64,000 nt of DNA from positions 16,915-80,914 of the forward strand of contig NZ_AHBZ03000025.1 of NCBI RefSeq assembly GCF_000238375.3. Reading direction: 5' to 3'. The notes beneath the pieces are model-generated. The model saw only the letters and a program-made list of their open reading frames with translations. It had not been told where the DNA came from and searched no databases. Positions 54,781-64,000 of this stretch are shown one piece after another. Position 1 is the stretch's first letter; every line of letters begins with the position of its first letter. The stretch comes from Pseudoalteromonas citrea. Its GTDB lineage: Bacteria > Pseudomonadota > Gammaproteobacteria > Enterobacterales > Alteromonadaceae. A program made the translations under genes and the position numbers.

Positions 54781-57621
54781 ATGACGGGTAATTCAGGTTT
54801 TCGCCTTATTTTTCTATTAATATTGATGGGCGTAACTATGTCATGGCATGCGGATGCGAAAACAGCCTCAACGCTTCTTAATGATAAGTTGATGACGTTA
54901 AATGATTTGCCATCATGGCAACGCGTAGTGAAAGTTGGAGAGCAACTACGTTCACATCCTGACCTTTCGTCAAAGCAACTTGAATCACTTATTGAAAACC
55001 TTGGTCGCCAGGCATTGAAATACCAACAATATACAGGGGCTGCCAAGTACTTTTCTGAGCTGGAAAAACTGACCGAGCATGACCCGCTTAGCGACGCTTT
55101 TTATTTCAGCATGAAATTTCAGGGTGTCGCTACCTATTTTCAAGGGCATTTTATTGAGGCAGCAGTGCTTTACCAGCGAGCGTTGAAAGTAGCGACTGAG
55201 CGTGGTAATCCATTGGAAATTGCGAATATACAAAGCAATTTAGGCCTTACGTATATGCAAACCCATCAACTCGATTTAGCTATTATTCATTATGTTTCAT
55301 CACATCAACTCTATGAAGTGCATGGAGATAAGCAGGATGAAGCCGATATTATGTTGAATCTCTCCGGGGTTTACATCCAGCAATTTCGTTATGCGGTAGC
55401 GGAAAAAATCTTATTGCGTGCTATTAAGTTATTTATAGAACTAGAAGACGATTATGGGACGGCATTATCACAAGCGAACTTGGGCGTTATTTATAAATTT
55501 ACAGGGCGTTGGCAGCTTTCTCGAGTAAATCAAATGGCGGCGATTGCGTATTATGAATCAACAGAAAGCTGGCAGCACCTGAGCTTTGAGTATACAAACC
55601 TCGCTATGTTGAGTTTGGAAGAAGGGAATGTTGAGCAAAGCTTAGCCGAAGCAAATTTTGCTTTATATTATGCTGAGCAAGCCAGTAGCCTCGGTGGGCG
55701 CAGAGAAGCACTTTATCCGTTTGCTCAAGCCCAATTCGCTCGAGGGGAATACAACCAGGCTAAAGACAGTGCGGCGGAACTTATTGCGCTTTCTCAAGAA
55801 ACGGGCGCAGCACGTAAGGAAAAAGACGGTTATTTATTAATGTCTTTTATTCTGGCTGCTTTAGATGAACCACAGCAAGCTCTGGAAAACTACCGAGCAC
55901 ACCATCAGTTGGAAAAAGAGTTATTAAGTAGAAGCTTGAGTCAAAAGTTAGAACAATATCAAGCAACGGTAGCGGAAAAGGAGCTTAATCAGGAAATAAA
56001 AACACTAAAACAATATCAAGCATTACAAAAGCTACAGATTGAGCAACGAGAACAGCTTGTGTGGTTAGGAGGGTTACTCGTACTTTCGCTGGGTATTGCA
56101 GGCGTTAGTGTATATCGAAAGCGGGTGTTGCAACATACTAAAACAGAACTTAGTCGCCAGGTGGCACAGCGAACCGCACAATTGCAGCAAGTAGCCGACG
56201 AATTACGAGAAGCGAACCAAGTTAAAAGTCAATTTTTGGCAAATATCAGTCATGAAATACGCACGCCACTGACCTCTATTTTGGGGCATACAGAAGCCTT
56301 GTTGCTAGACCATCAAAGAGATCGCGCATTACAAGAATCATTGAAGGTTGTGCATCGACAGGGGGAGCACTTACGCGAATTGATTTGTGATGTTTTAGAT
56401 TTAAGTAAAATAGAAGCGTTGCAATTTGAGTTAGAGCTCAGTGAGTTTGAACTTGGTGGTTTAATCACAGATATTAGCGATATGTTTCAACATGCTTGTA
56501 TGCAGAAGGGCTTGAAATTTATCATACATAATCAACTGCTTGAATCATATTTAGTAGAGCTTGATTACATACGGATAAAACAAGTACTGATAAACCTATT
56601 GGGTAATGCTGTTAAGTTTACTGAGCAGGGTTGTGTTGAGTTAACGGTATCAGTATCGGAAGGGACTGTATCATTTGTTGTCGAAGACACTGGAATTGGT
56701 ATGGACGAAAAGTACTTGAATAGTATTTTTGACTGTTTTCAGCAAGGTGATAATAGTATCTCTCGCCGTTTTGGTGGCTCTGGGTTAGGGTTGTCTTTGT
56801 CTCAACAGCTTATTGATATGATGAATGGAAAAATCAGTGTAGAAAGTACCTTAGACAAAGGAAGTAAATTTTCCGTGAAGATCCCTTGCCTCGTCAAGGC
56901 GTACGTTGGAAATACAAGGTTAGAAATAGAAGCTGACACTCTGGAGGCGCTTGCAGGTAAAGTATTGATTGCTGAGGACCATTCAGATAATCGCGCGTTG
57001 TTTTCTCGTTTGGTATCTAATATGGGGCCTGAGGTGTTGATTGCCAATAATGGCGAAGCTGCTATCGAAGTGTGTTTGTCAGAGTTTCCTGACCTAGTGT
57101 TAATGGATATACAAATGCCAAAATTAGACGGTTTGGAGGCATTTAGAATACTGCGACAAGCTGGGTTTGATGGGCCGATTTATGCGTTAACTGCCAATGT
57201 AATGTCGCGCGAAATAAAAGGGTATCTAGAACATGGGTTTACAGGCCATATAGGCAAACCTGTCGATACCAAATTATTGCATCAAATCTTGTCACAGCAC
57301 TTGAGGCATAGGGCGTGTTACACAACACATATGCAGATAGATATGTCAGATCTCACCGCAAGTTTTATAGAGACGTTAGAAGAAGAGCGCTTCAATATTG
57401 TGGATTTATGGGAAAGTAATCAAATACAATCACTAAAAAACGCATGCCACCGCCTTGCGGGCGCCGCGATAACATTTGGTTTTCATGATATTGCGAATAC
57501 AGCAAAACAACTAGACCAGGTATTATCAACACCTGACCATACCCAAGCGCAACATTTATATCTAATTTTATGTGATGAGTTAAAATTGGCCGCAGCCTCA
57601 GAACAGCTCAATATCATTTGA
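54781..57621 (+). CDS. TPR-containing hybrid histidine kinase with receiver and Hpt domains
   Basis: 946 residues. Signal peptide (1-26), periplasmic TPR repeats (about 75-380), a coiled coil (about 380-425), membrane helix (about 426-444), HisKA with His491 in [12 protein letters not shown], HATPase_c ([25 protein letters not shown]), receiver with Asp776 in [13 protein letters not shown] and an Hpt domain with His890 (HRLAGAA). The His-Asp-His set lets it feed a separate response regulator. Ligand and regulator are unknown. Its last 24 bases overlap the convergent chemoreceptor gene. Confidence 0.92.
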   Translation: MTGNSGFRLIFLLILMGVTMSWHADAKTASTLLNDKLMTLNDLPSWQRVVKVGEQLRSHPDLSSKQLESLIENLGRQALKYQQYTGAAKYFSELEKLTEHDPLSDAFYFSMKFQGVATYFQGHFIEAAVLYQRALKVATERGNPLEIANIQSNLGLTYMQTHQLDLAIIHYVSSHQLYEVHGDKQDEADIMLNLSGVYIQQFRYAVAEKILLRAIKLFIELEDDYGTALSQANLGVIYKFTGRWQLSRVNQMAAIAYYESTESWQHLSFEYTNLAMLSLEEGNVEQSLAEANFALYYAEQASSLGGRREALYPFAQAQFARGEYNQAKDSAAELIALSQETGAARKEKDGYLLMSFILAALDEPQQALENYRAHHQLEKELLSRSLSQKLEQYQATVAEKELNQEIKTLKQYQALQKLQIEQREQLVWLGGLLVLSLGIAGVSVYRKRVLQHTKTELSRQVAQRTAQLQQVADELREANQVKSQFLANISHEIRTPLTSILGHTEALLLDHQRDRALQESLKVVHRQGEHLRELICDVLDLSKIEALQFELELSEFELGGLITDISDMFQHACMQKGLKFIIHNQLLESYLVELDYIRIKQVLINLLGNAVKFTEQGCVELTVSVSEGTVSFVVEDTGIGMDEKYLNSIFDCFQQGDNSISRRFGGSGLGLSLSQQLIDMMNGKISVESTLDKGSKFSVKIPCLVKAYVGNTRLEIEADTLEALAGKVLIAEDHSDNRALFSRLVSNMGPEVLIANNGEAAIEVCLSEFPDLVLMDIQMPKLDGLEAFRILRQAGFDGPIYALTANVMSREIKGYLEHGFTGHIGKPVDTKLLHQILSQHLRHRACYTTHMQIDMSDLTASFIETLEEERFNIVDLWESNQIQSLKNACHRLAGAAITFGFHDIANTAKQLDQVLSTPDHTQAQHLYLILCDELKLAAASEQLNII

Positions 57622-58860
57622 GTTATTTTGCTGCATCATCATTTTTTCATCGATAACTATTTTGTGGAGCCGACTTTCATCTGCACGTTGGTTATGATCG
57701 AGTAACGTTGAATCGACTTTAAAGATAGAAAGTTTAGCATGGATACTGCGCGCTAAATTGATTAAATCATTACTGGACACCGCTTGTATTTGGGAGCTAT
57801 TGAGTGCGTCTGAATTTAGCTCAATTAGAGAGTCAATACTCGTTTGCGCCTCGTCTGATACTGCTTTTTGGCGACTGACTTGTTCATGTATGCTCTGTGA
57901 TAAGGTATTGATGTCTAACATTGCTTGCTCAATTTGATCGACTTCTAACGTGGATGCTTGCGATAAAGACACGGTAGTTTGCGTTTCTCCTAGGGCGGCC
58001 AGCATAAGGTTATGTGCACTGTCGGTACCCGCTTGAATCTTGGAGACCATATCTCGTACTTGCTGGGTCGATTGGCTGGTACGAGCTGCTAGGCTACGAA
58101 CTTCGTCAGCAACCACTGCAAAACCTCTACCTTGTTCCCCGGCGCGCGCTGCTTCAATCGCGGCATTTAATGCAAGTAAATTGGTTTGCTCAGCAATGGA
58201 GTTAATAACATCAATCACAGAGCTGATGGCGTCGCTGTCGATTTTGAGTGCTTCTATTTGTGTACTGGTCGCTTGAATATTTTCAGCAAGACTCATTAGG
58301 CTTTCTTGGCTTTTCCCTGTGTCTACGCGCGTTTTTTTGACGGCTTGTGTGGCTTCATCGACTGAGCTATAAATCTTATCTAAGTTTTCATCTAATTCGC
58401 GTGCGACGGTGATCATGCGATTGAAAGAGACTTCTAGATCCGTACCATGAGTATGCTGAATTGTGGCTTTTTGTGTCATTGATGAATAGGTATCACGCAA
58501 GCTATCAGCCATAGGTGATAACCGTGATGATGAATAATAGACTTCGCCAATTAAATGCTCGATGGTTGCGAGGCTAGCATTAATGGCTAAACAGGCTGGA
58601 GGAATATTGGGTGCACTTTCATCAAATCTGTAAGTGAGGTCAATATTGTCATCTTTTAATAATGCTGCCACTAACTTACTCAAATAAGGGGTGCCTGCAT
58701 TTCCTCTACTAATGTATTTAACCAGTACTCCTGCGGTTAAAGCTGATACCGACAGAAGTGTGATTGTAGCAGCCCCTGGTAATGAAAAAGCGACCATAAC
58801 GATAAATATACATAGGCTGTTGGCAGTAAAGTACCAAGCGATGAGATGTTGCGGCTTCAT
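57598..58860 (-). CDS. Methyl-accepting chemotaxis-type protein without a periplasmic sensor
   Basis: About 420 residues. Two closely spaced membrane helices (about 5-25 and 28-45 from the chosen start) leave no ligand-binding domain, then a cytoplasmic signalling domain with the conserved hairpin tip [20 protein letters not shown] and [15 protein letters not shown]. It may sense membrane state or an internal cue. I start at the ATG at 58860 with AAGGA upstream; an ATG at 58944 lies directly at the rho terminator T run and has no ribosome site. Confidence 0.87.
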   Translation of the reverse strand: MKPQHLIAWYFTANSLCIFIVMVAFSLPGAATITLLSVSALTAGVLVKYISRGNAGTPYLSKLVAALLKDDNIDLTYRFDESAPNIPPACLAINASLATIEHLIGEVYYSSSRLSPMADSLRDTYSSMTQKATIQHTHGTDLEVSFNRMITVARELDENLDKIYSSVDEATQAVKKTRVDTGKSQESLMSLAENIQATSTQIEALKIDSDAISSVIDVINSIAEQTNLLALNAAIEAARAGEQGRGFAVVADEVRSLAARTSQSTQQVRDMVSKIQAGTDSAHNLMLAALGETQTTVSLSQASTLEVDQIEQAMLDINTLSQSIHEQVSRQKAVSDEAQTSIDSLIELNSDALNSSQIQAVSSNDLINLARSIHAKLSIFKVDSTLLDHNQRADESRLHKIVIDEKMMMQQNNSNDIELF

Positions 58861-58945
58861 GAATGGATAAGTCCTTGCTAAAACGACTAAACGACTCTCT
58901 AGGTATAGAACAAAAAACGCTATCCTTCCATTTATTTTAGGCATA

Positions 58946-58970
58946 AAAAAACCTGCATCAGCAGGTTTTT
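58946..58970 (-). terminator. Intrinsic terminator after rho
   Basis: AAAAACCTGC/GCAGGTTTTT stem with a four-base loop, on the minus strand followed by T residues, 18 bases after the rho stop. Confidence 0.9.
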
Positions 58971-58987
58971 ATTATTGATTTAAAACG

Positions 58988-60247
58988 TTATTTACGGCGC
59001 ATTAAATCAAAGAATTCGTCGTTAGTTTTACTCATTGATAATTTATCAATTAGGAATTCCATCGCATCGATTTCACTCATTTCATGTACGATCTTACGTA
59101 AGATCCACATTTTTTGTAGCTCATCTGCTTTGGTAAGTAACTCTTCGCGACGGGTACCTGAACGGTTGAAGTCAATCGCAGGGAATACACGCTTTTCAGC
59201 AATCTTACGATTTAGGTGCAATTCCATGTTACCGGTACCTTTAAACTCTTCATAGATAACTTCATCCATTTTAGAGCCGGTGTCGATCAGTGCAGTTGCG
59301 ACGATAGTTAAACTACCCCCTTCTTCCACGTTACGTGCGGCACCAAAGAAGCGCTTTGGCTTGTGCAATGCGTTTGCATCAACACCACCGGTCAGGACTT
59401 TACCTGATGATGGAATAACCGTGTTATATGCTCGTGCTAATCGAGTAATTGAATCGAGCAAGATAATAACATCTTTCTTATGCTCTACTAGACGCTTTGC
59501 CTTTTCAATAACCATTTCAGCTACTTGAACGTGACGGTTAGCTGGCTCATCAAATGTTGATGCGATGACTTCGCCTTTAACTAGACGCTGCATTTCAGTT
59601 ACTTCTTCCGGGCGCTCATCTATCAACAACACCATCAAAGTAGCATCTGGGTTATTGTATGTAATCGACTGAGCAATATTTTGCAGCAACATCGTTTTAC
59701 CCGCTTTAGGTGGTGCAACGATAAGGGCGCGTTGACCACGACCAATTGGTGATGCAAGGTCTAATACGCGAGCAGTAATATCTTCTTTGCTGCCGTTGCC
59801 ACGTTCCATAACAAAGCGTTCGTTTGCATGGATTGGCGTTAAATTCTCAAATAAGATCTTAGTACGAGAGTTTTCTGGTCTATCGAAATTAACTTCATTT
59901 ACTTTTAACAATGCAAAGTAGCGCTCGCCGTCTTTCGGTGGACGGATCAAGCCGCTAATGGTATCACCAGTACGCATACTAAAGCGTCTTATTTGACTTG
60001 GTGATACATAAATATCGTCTGGGCCAGCTAAGTAAGATGCTTCTGATGAGCGTAAAAAGCCGAAGCCATCTTGCAAAATTTCTAAAACTCCGCCGCCGTA
60101 AATATTTTCGCCGCTCTTAGCATGAGCTTTTAAAATAGCAAAAATAATATCTTGTTTTCTTAGACGTGCTACGTTCTCAAGTCCCATGGACTCGGCTAGT
60201 TTTACAAGTTCATTGATTGACTTGTCTTTCAGTTCGCGTAAATGCAT
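58988..60247 (-). CDS. rho: Transcription termination factor Rho
   Basis: 419-residue hexameric RNA helicase. N-terminal RNA-binding domain ([22 protein letters not shown]), then the ATPase with [16 protein letters not shown] (P-loop), [13 protein letters not shown] (Walker B), the Q loop and [20 protein letters not shown] (R loop). Standard length. It follows trxA across a 206-base gap that presumably has its promoter and leader; gene order rhlB/trxA/rho is as in E. coli. Confidence 0.98.
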   Translation of the reverse strand: MHLRELKDKSINELVKLAESMGLENVARLRKQDIIFAILKAHAKSGENIYGGGVLEILQDGFGFLRSSEASYLAGPDDIYVSPSQIRRFSMRTGDTISGLIRPPKDGERYFALLKVNEVNFDRPENSRTKILFENLTPIHANERFVMERGNGSKEDITARVLDLASPIGRGQRALIVAPPKAGKTMLLQNIAQSITYNNPDATLMVLLIDERPEEVTEMQRLVKGEVIASTFDEPANRHVQVAEMVIEKAKRLVEHKKDVIILLDSITRLARAYNTVIPSSGKVLTGGVDANALHKPKRFFGAARNVEEGGSLTIVATALIDTGSKMDEVIYEEFKGTGNMELHLNRKIAEKRVFPAIDFNRSGTRREELLTKADELQKMWILRKIVHEMSEIDAMEFLIDKLSMSKTNDEFFDLMRRK

Positions 60248-60411
60248 ATTGGTGGGTTCTTTATTACAATTGTCATTCTCGTAACTACGAGAGAGGTTGA
60301 TTTGATACTACTAAGGTTTGTGGTTTTATAAACTAGCAGGTAGGCGGCTAGTCGTCCAGTCTTTAAACAGATTTTGTGTAAATAAAAATAAAAAATTAAA
60401 GTTTGTTGGGT

Positions 60412-60449
60412 AAAATGACATCAATATGCACTGATATTGATGTCATTTT
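60412..60449 (-). terminator. Strong hairpin after trxA
   Basis: A perfect 16-bp stem, AAAATGACATCAATAT with ATATTGATGTCATTTT, around a six-base loop, beginning four bases after the trxA stop. Ends in four T residues on the minus strand. Confidence 0.8.
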
Positions 60450-60453
60450 CTAT

Positions 60454-60780
60454 TTAGGTGTTAGCGTCTAAAAACTCAACAAGCTGAGTTTTAGATAATG
60501 CGCCAACTTTAGTTGCAGCGACTGCACCGTCTTTAAATAGAAGTAGTGTAGGAATACCACGGATACCGAACTTTGGAGGAGTGCCGGCATTTTGGTCAAT
60601 GTTTAGTTTACCAATAGTGACTTTGCCTTCATATTGAGTGGCCACTTCATCTAGAATTGGCGCAATCATCTTACAAGGGCCACACCATTCAGCCCAGAAG
60701 TCTACAAGTACAGGCTGGTCTGATTTAAGTACATCAGCTTCGAAGCTGTCATCAGTTAGTTGAATAATTTTGTCGCTCAT
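60454..60780 (-). CDS. trxA: Thioredoxin 1
   Basis: 108-residue cytosolic disulfide reductase with the active site [10 protein letters not shown], cis-Pro in [11 protein letters not shown], and the usual length. The ATG is preceded by GGAGAG. It lies between rho and the divergent rhlB, the conserved gammaproteobacterial place of trxA. Confidence 0.97.
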   Translation of the reverse strand: MSDKIIQLTDDSFEADVLKSDQPVLVDFWAEWCGPCKMIAPILDEVATQYEGKVTIGKLNIDQNAGTPPKFGIRGIPTLLLFKDGAVAATKVGALSKTQLVEFLDANT

Positions 60781-60871
60781 TACGCTCTCCGTTAGAATTA
60801 GGCGAATTATTTACTGCGTATTTAAACACTCTTGTTTCTTATTGCAAGTTTAAACGTTATGCTTAATTGCT

Positions 60872-62146
60872 ATGACTAAGACACATTTGACCAATAATAA
60901 ATTTTCTGACTTTGCTCTAGCTCCGGAAGTGGTCGCCGGATTAGCTGAGAATGGCTTCGAATATTGTACGCCAATTCAAGCAAAGTGTTTGCCTTTTATC
61001 TGCGATGGTCGTGATATTGCGGGCCAAGCTCAAACGGGAACAGGGAAAACTTTGGCTTTTTTAACAGCCACTTGCCACCGTTTGATGCAAAATAAAGGTG
61101 TTTCCAGAAAGCACCCAAGAGCGCTGATCATGGCTCCCACTCGGGAGTTGGCGATTCAGATCCACAAAGATGCAAAAATCATCGCGCCACACTGTAATCT
61201 TAAACTAGGTTTGATATATGGTGGCGAAGATTACGAAAAACAACGGGTCCAACTTGAAAATGGTGTAGATATTTTAATTGGCACCACGGGTCGTTTGATT
61301 GATTTCTATAAACAAGGGGCATATAGCCTAAATGAAATCGAAGTTGTAGTGCTTGATGAAGCCGACCGAATGTTTGATTTGGGCTTCATAAAAGATATTC
61401 GTTATTTGTTTAACCGAATGCCAGACACTTCAGAACGACTAAATTTACTTTTCTCAGCAACGCTGTCTTATCGCGTCCAAGAGCTTGCTTTTGAGCACAT
61501 GACTAACCCTGAGCATGTTCAAATTGAGCCAGATGTAAAAACGGGCAAGTTGATAGAAGAAGAGTTATTTCATCCATCACATGATGACAAAATACCTTTA
61601 TTACTTACGTTAATAGAAGAAGAGTGGCCAGATAAGGCGATTGTGTTTGCCAACACCAAACAAAGCTGTGAAAACGTGTATGCGTGGCTCAAAGCAGACA
61701 AGCATCGCGTTGGCTTATTAACAGGTGATGTTAATCAGAAAAAGCGACAAGCAATTTTAGCGCAGTTTACTAAAGGTGATATTGACTTCTTAGTTGCCAC
61801 CGATGTTGCAGCTCGAGGACTACATATTCCAGAGGTCAGCCACGTATTTAACTTTGATTTACCTGATGACTGTGAAGATTACGTACACCGTATTGGCCGT
61901 ACAGGCCGTGCTGGTGCTTCTGGTAATGCGATTAGTTTTGCCTGTGAGCAATATGCTTATAATTTACATGAAATTGAGCAATATATTGAACATGCGATCC
62001 CATTGTCTCACTATGATAAATCAGCATTACTCGATGATTTAACTAAGCCGCAGATACAACGCAAGCGTAACTACTCTTCTGGTCCTCAACGTAATCGCAG
62101 TAATAATGGACGTCGTCAAAATAGTCATCATAAACCACGCTCTTAG
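60872..62146 (+). CDS. rhlB: ATP-dependent RNA helicase RhlB
   Basis: 424-residue DEAD-box helicase of the RNA degradosome. Motifs: [74 protein letters not shown], followed by a basic Arg/Asn-rich tail. N-terminal [19 protein letters not shown] is typical of RhlB. Divergent from trxA and upstream of gppA, as in E. coli. Confidence 0.96.
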   Translation: MTKTHLTNNKFSDFALAPEVVAGLAENGFEYCTPIQAKCLPFICDGRDIAGQAQTGTGKTLAFLTATCHRLMQNKGVSRKHPRALIMAPTRELAIQIHKDAKIIAPHCNLKLGLIYGGEDYEKQRVQLENGVDILIGTTGRLIDFYKQGAYSLNEIEVVVLDEADRMFDLGFIKDIRYLFNRMPDTSERLNLLFSATLSYRVQELAFEHMTNPEHVQIEPDVKTGKLIEEELFHPSHDDKIPLLLTLIEEEWPDKAIVFANTKQSCENVYAWLKADKHRVGLLTGDVNQKKRQAILAQFTKGDIDFLVATDVAARGLHIPEVSHVFNFDLPDDCEDYVHRIGRTGRAGASGNAISFACEQYAYNLHEIEQYIEHAIPLSHYDKSALLDDLTKPQIQRKRNYSSGPQRNRSNNGRRQNSHHKPRS

Positions 62147-62187
62147 TGTGGTTTATGAATACATGGTAGTAGCTAGAGGTATTTAGA

Positions 62188-63687
62188 GTGGGGCAAGATT
62201 TTCCACAAAGTAATGTGTTCGCTGTTATAGATTTAGGCTCTAACAGCTTCCATATGTTAATTGCTAAACATATGGCTGGCGGTATTCATACTATTGGCCG
62301 TGTAAAACGCAAAGTTCGCTTGGCCGCGGGATTGAATGAAAATAATGTGCTGTCTGTCGAGGCGATGGAGCGAGGCTGGGAGTGCTTAGCGCTTTTTGCT
62401 GAGCGTTTACAAGATATCCCGGCTCAAAATATCAGCATTGTCGCAACCGCGACATTGCGCTTGGCGACAAACTCGGATGATTTTAAATCTGAAGCTGAGC
62501 GTATCTTAGGTCACAAAATTAATGTGATTAGTGGAGAGCTTGAAGCGAAGACGATTTACAAAGGTGTAGCGCATACCTCGGCGTGCCAAGGTCGGCAACT
62601 TGTGATCGATATTGGTGGAGCCAGTACTGAAGTCGTCATTGGTCAGGGTTTCAGTGCAGAGCTTTATAAAAGCTTAGATATGGGGTGTGTTACCTTTCTA
62701 GAAAAGTATTTTTCTGATGGCACCTTAAGCAAAGACAATTTTGATAAGGCGATAGCAGCGGCCGCGACTGTGATTACGCCGATACAATCTCAATACATCG
62801 ATATGGGTTGGGAATTAGCGATTGGTGCGTCTGGCACTATTCAAGCAATTCAAGAAATATTAGCAGCTTCGGGCGAAAGCGAAGTGCTAACACTTGAGCG
62901 CTTACTGGTTATTCAAACACACACTATGCAGTATGCAAGCATTGCGCAACTGCAGCTTCCTGGCTTGAGTGAAGAGCGGCGTTTGGTGTTTGTTTCTGGG
63001 TTGGCGATTTTAATTGCATTGTTTCAGAGCTTAGAAATCCAACAAATGGGTCTTGCTGGCGGTGCGCTTCGTGAAGGTGTGCTATATAGCATGATATCTG
63101 ATTTTCAAAATACGGATATTCGCAACCGCACATTAGACGGTTTCACTGAGCGGTACCATGTTGATAAACGTCAAGCTCAGCGAGTAACCGAAATCAGTAT
63201 TAAGTTGGCAAAGCAGCTGGCTCACTCTTGGCAGCTAGACATGGCATATACTAGCCCGATCTTAACTGCTGTAGCGTACTTACATGAAATTGGTCTGGTG
63301 ATTGATTATAAACAATACCACCAACATAGCGCGTATATTTTAAATAATACGGGTATGCCTGGATTTAGCAAAGCAGAGAAGCAACTGATTGTGGCACTGA
63401 CGTCAGGCCATCGTGCAGATTTAAGTTCAAAGCTATTTACAGGGCTGGGAAGTCAAACCTTATTAGCGACTCGATTGATCCGTCTAACTAGGTTGGCGGT
63501 TATTCTATCCATGAGACGCAAAGATGATGTACTGGCCGACTTTGTAGTTACAATGGATAAAGCTGATCATTTACACTTTTCATTTGCAGGTCAGTGGTTA
63601 TCTGAGCATCCACTTATGTTAAGTGAGCTAGAGCAAGAAGCAACTTACCAACATAGAATGTCATGGCAATTAACGATAGAGCGCTAA
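62188..63687 (+). CDS. gppA: Guanosine pentaphosphate/exopolyphosphate phosphatase
   Basis: 499-residue Ppx/GppA enzyme that turns pppGpp to ppGpp and can cut polyphosphate. FAVIDLGSNSFHMLIAK and VIDIGGASTEVVIG are the two phosphate loops; GASGTIQAIQEI and GGALREGVLYSM follow, then a C-terminal HD-like domain. Immediately after rhlB, as in E. coli, which favours GppA over Ppx. The start is a GTG with AGAGG upstream. The stop lies within its terminator. Confidence 0.92.
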   Translation: MGQDFPQSNVFAVIDLGSNSFHMLIAKHMAGGIHTIGRVKRKVRLAAGLNENNVLSVEAMERGWECLALFAERLQDIPAQNISIVATATLRLATNSDDFKSEAERILGHKINVISGELEAKTIYKGVAHTSACQGRQLVIDIGGASTEVVIGQGFSAELYKSLDMGCVTFLEKYFSDGTLSKDNFDKAIAAAATVITPIQSQYIDMGWELAIGASGTIQAIQEILAASGESEVLTLERLLVIQTHTMQYASIAQLQLPGLSEERRLVFVSGLAILIALFQSLEIQQMGLAGGALREGVLYSMISDFQNTDIRNRTLDGFTERYHVDKRQAQRVTEISIKLAKQLAHSWQLDMAYTSPILTAVAYLHEIGLVIDYKQYHQHSAYILNNTGMPGFSKAEKQLIVALTSGHRADLSSKLFTGLGSQTLLATRLIRLTRLAVILSMRRKDDVLADFVVTMDKADHLHFSFAGQWLSEHPLMLSELEQEATYQHRMSWQLTIER

Positions 63688-63703
63688 ATTAGCGCTCTTT
63701 TTG
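63678..63703 (+). terminator. Terminator overlapping the gppA stop codon
   Basis: AGAGCGCT/AGCGCTCT stem around AAATT, then five T residues; the TAA stop at 63685-63687 is part of the hairpin. Confidence 0.88.
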
Positions 63704-63785
63704 TATGTATATTCAGCATATTTGCTTGTTGAGTTTGTTTTTTGTTCGAACAGTCTGTTTTTGTCATTCTTTTGTAATAAAGCGC

Positions 63786-63813
63786 TTGCGCTTTTTCTGT
63801 ATCGCCCTATAAT
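63786..63813 (+). promoter_or_regulatory. First rRNA operon promoter
   Basis: TTGCGC and a consensus TATAAT are 16 bases apart, with a GC-rich discriminator GCGACCCC after the -10, as in growth-rate- and ppGpp-controlled rRNA promoters. No gene occupies 63688-64000. Confidence 0.75.
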
Positions 63814-63909
63814 GCGACCCCACTGACACGGAGCAACACGCTGAAAAGCAAACTGAAACGAGTTAGCGTCAAGTAAAACTTAGCTTTAAAAACTTTTTAA
63901 AATTAAGTG

Positions 63910-63937
63910 TTGACAAAAAAATAGGAAGGCGTAATAT
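63910..63937 (+). promoter_or_regulatory. Second rRNA operon promoter
   Basis: Consensus TTGACA and TAATAT are 16 bases apart, with an A/T-rich UP-like stretch just upstream (about 63885-63908) and a GC-rich GCGCAGCCC discriminator. Confidence 0.85.
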
Positions 63938-63981
63938 GCGCAGCCCTAGCGAGATAAAGCAAAGCGCTTAATCATCGCAAC

Positions 63982-63993
63982 GTTCTTTAAAAA
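63982..63993 (+). other. boxA-like antitermination element of an rRNA leader
   Basis: GTTCTTTAAAAA resembles the boxA (TGCTCTTTAACA) that binds Nus factors shortly before 16S rRNA. With the two promoters it indicates an rrn operon starting just beyond the window; the 16S gene itself is not included. Confidence 0.7.
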
Positions 63994-64000
63994 TATGAAG

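Noticed and set aside
58861-58944. N-terminal extension of the chemoreceptor to 58944
   Set aside because: It would start at the T run of the rho terminator with no ribosome site; the ATG at 58860 has one.
1-64000. CRISPR array, tRNA genes, prophage or integron
   Set aside because: I looked for regular spaced repeats, cloverleaf-type sequences, and phage or integrase gene groups; the only tyrosine recombinase is the core gene xerC, and no array or tRNA is apparent.

Overview
The window looks like chromosomal DNA of a marine gammaproteobacterium of the Alteromonadales, most likely Pseudoalteromonas or a close relative. The evidence is the moderately AT-rich composition, the core gene order (lptM-lysA-dapF-DUF484-xerC-yigB divergent from cyaY; hemC-hemDX-hemY; rho-trxA divergent from rhlB-gppA), the large secreted S8 protease with a GlyGly-CTERM tail, and many PAS/GGDEF/histidine-kinase proteins. 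The genus is an inference from family content; no search was run.

Layout. 0.1-5.4 kb: a membrane cytochrome b561-like protein facing a cytochrome c', then a 1223-residue secreted subtilase. 5.4-7.2 kb: a DUF2721 membrane-protein gene cut by an IS256-family element (1307 bp, 8-bp target duplication). 7.2-13.8 kb: a thioredoxin-fold lipoprotein, a DedA/YqaA-type membrane protein, the pterin cluster folM-folE-folX, an S9 peptidase, nadE and a YceH gene. 13.8-25.8 kb: a CHASE hybrid kinase, a penicillin-acylase homologue, a diguanylate cyclase, a metallo-beta-lactamase-fold protein, a DMT transporter, a MAPEG protein, and a BlaI/M56 pair with a visible double operator, followed by rluF. 25.8-28.2 kb: an AT-rich patch with two GT-A glycosyltransferases. 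28.2-32 kb: a metallo-hydrolase lipoprotein, an RmlD-like reductase and a POT peptide transporter.

32-45 kb is housekeeping: cell-wall/lysine and recombinase genes on the minus strand, frataxin and haem-synthesis genes on the plus strand, then adenosine deaminase, a CBS protein and flavin reductase. Between fre and ubiD, which are commonly neighbours in gammaproteobacteria, sits a 63-codon gene on the opposite strand (45399-45590) whose product has the look of a ribosomally made, post-translationally modified peptide precursor: a lysine/leucine-rich leader, a glycine run, and a short Cys/Ser/Thr-rich tail. No modification enzyme is in the window. This is the best candidate for something undescribed.

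47.5-64 kb: a PAS-GGDEF-EAL protein, a Sel1-repeat protein, an M28 peptidase, dbpA, a DnaJ-related gene, a TPR hybrid kinase convergent with a chemotaxis receptor, then rho, trxA, rhlB and gppA. The last 300 bases hold two strong promoters and a boxA-like element typical of an rRNA operon leader; the 16S gene should begin just past the end. Several convergent pairs overlap, and two intrinsic terminators lie inside the coding sequence of the facing gene. I saw no tRNA, CRISPR array, prophage or integron.
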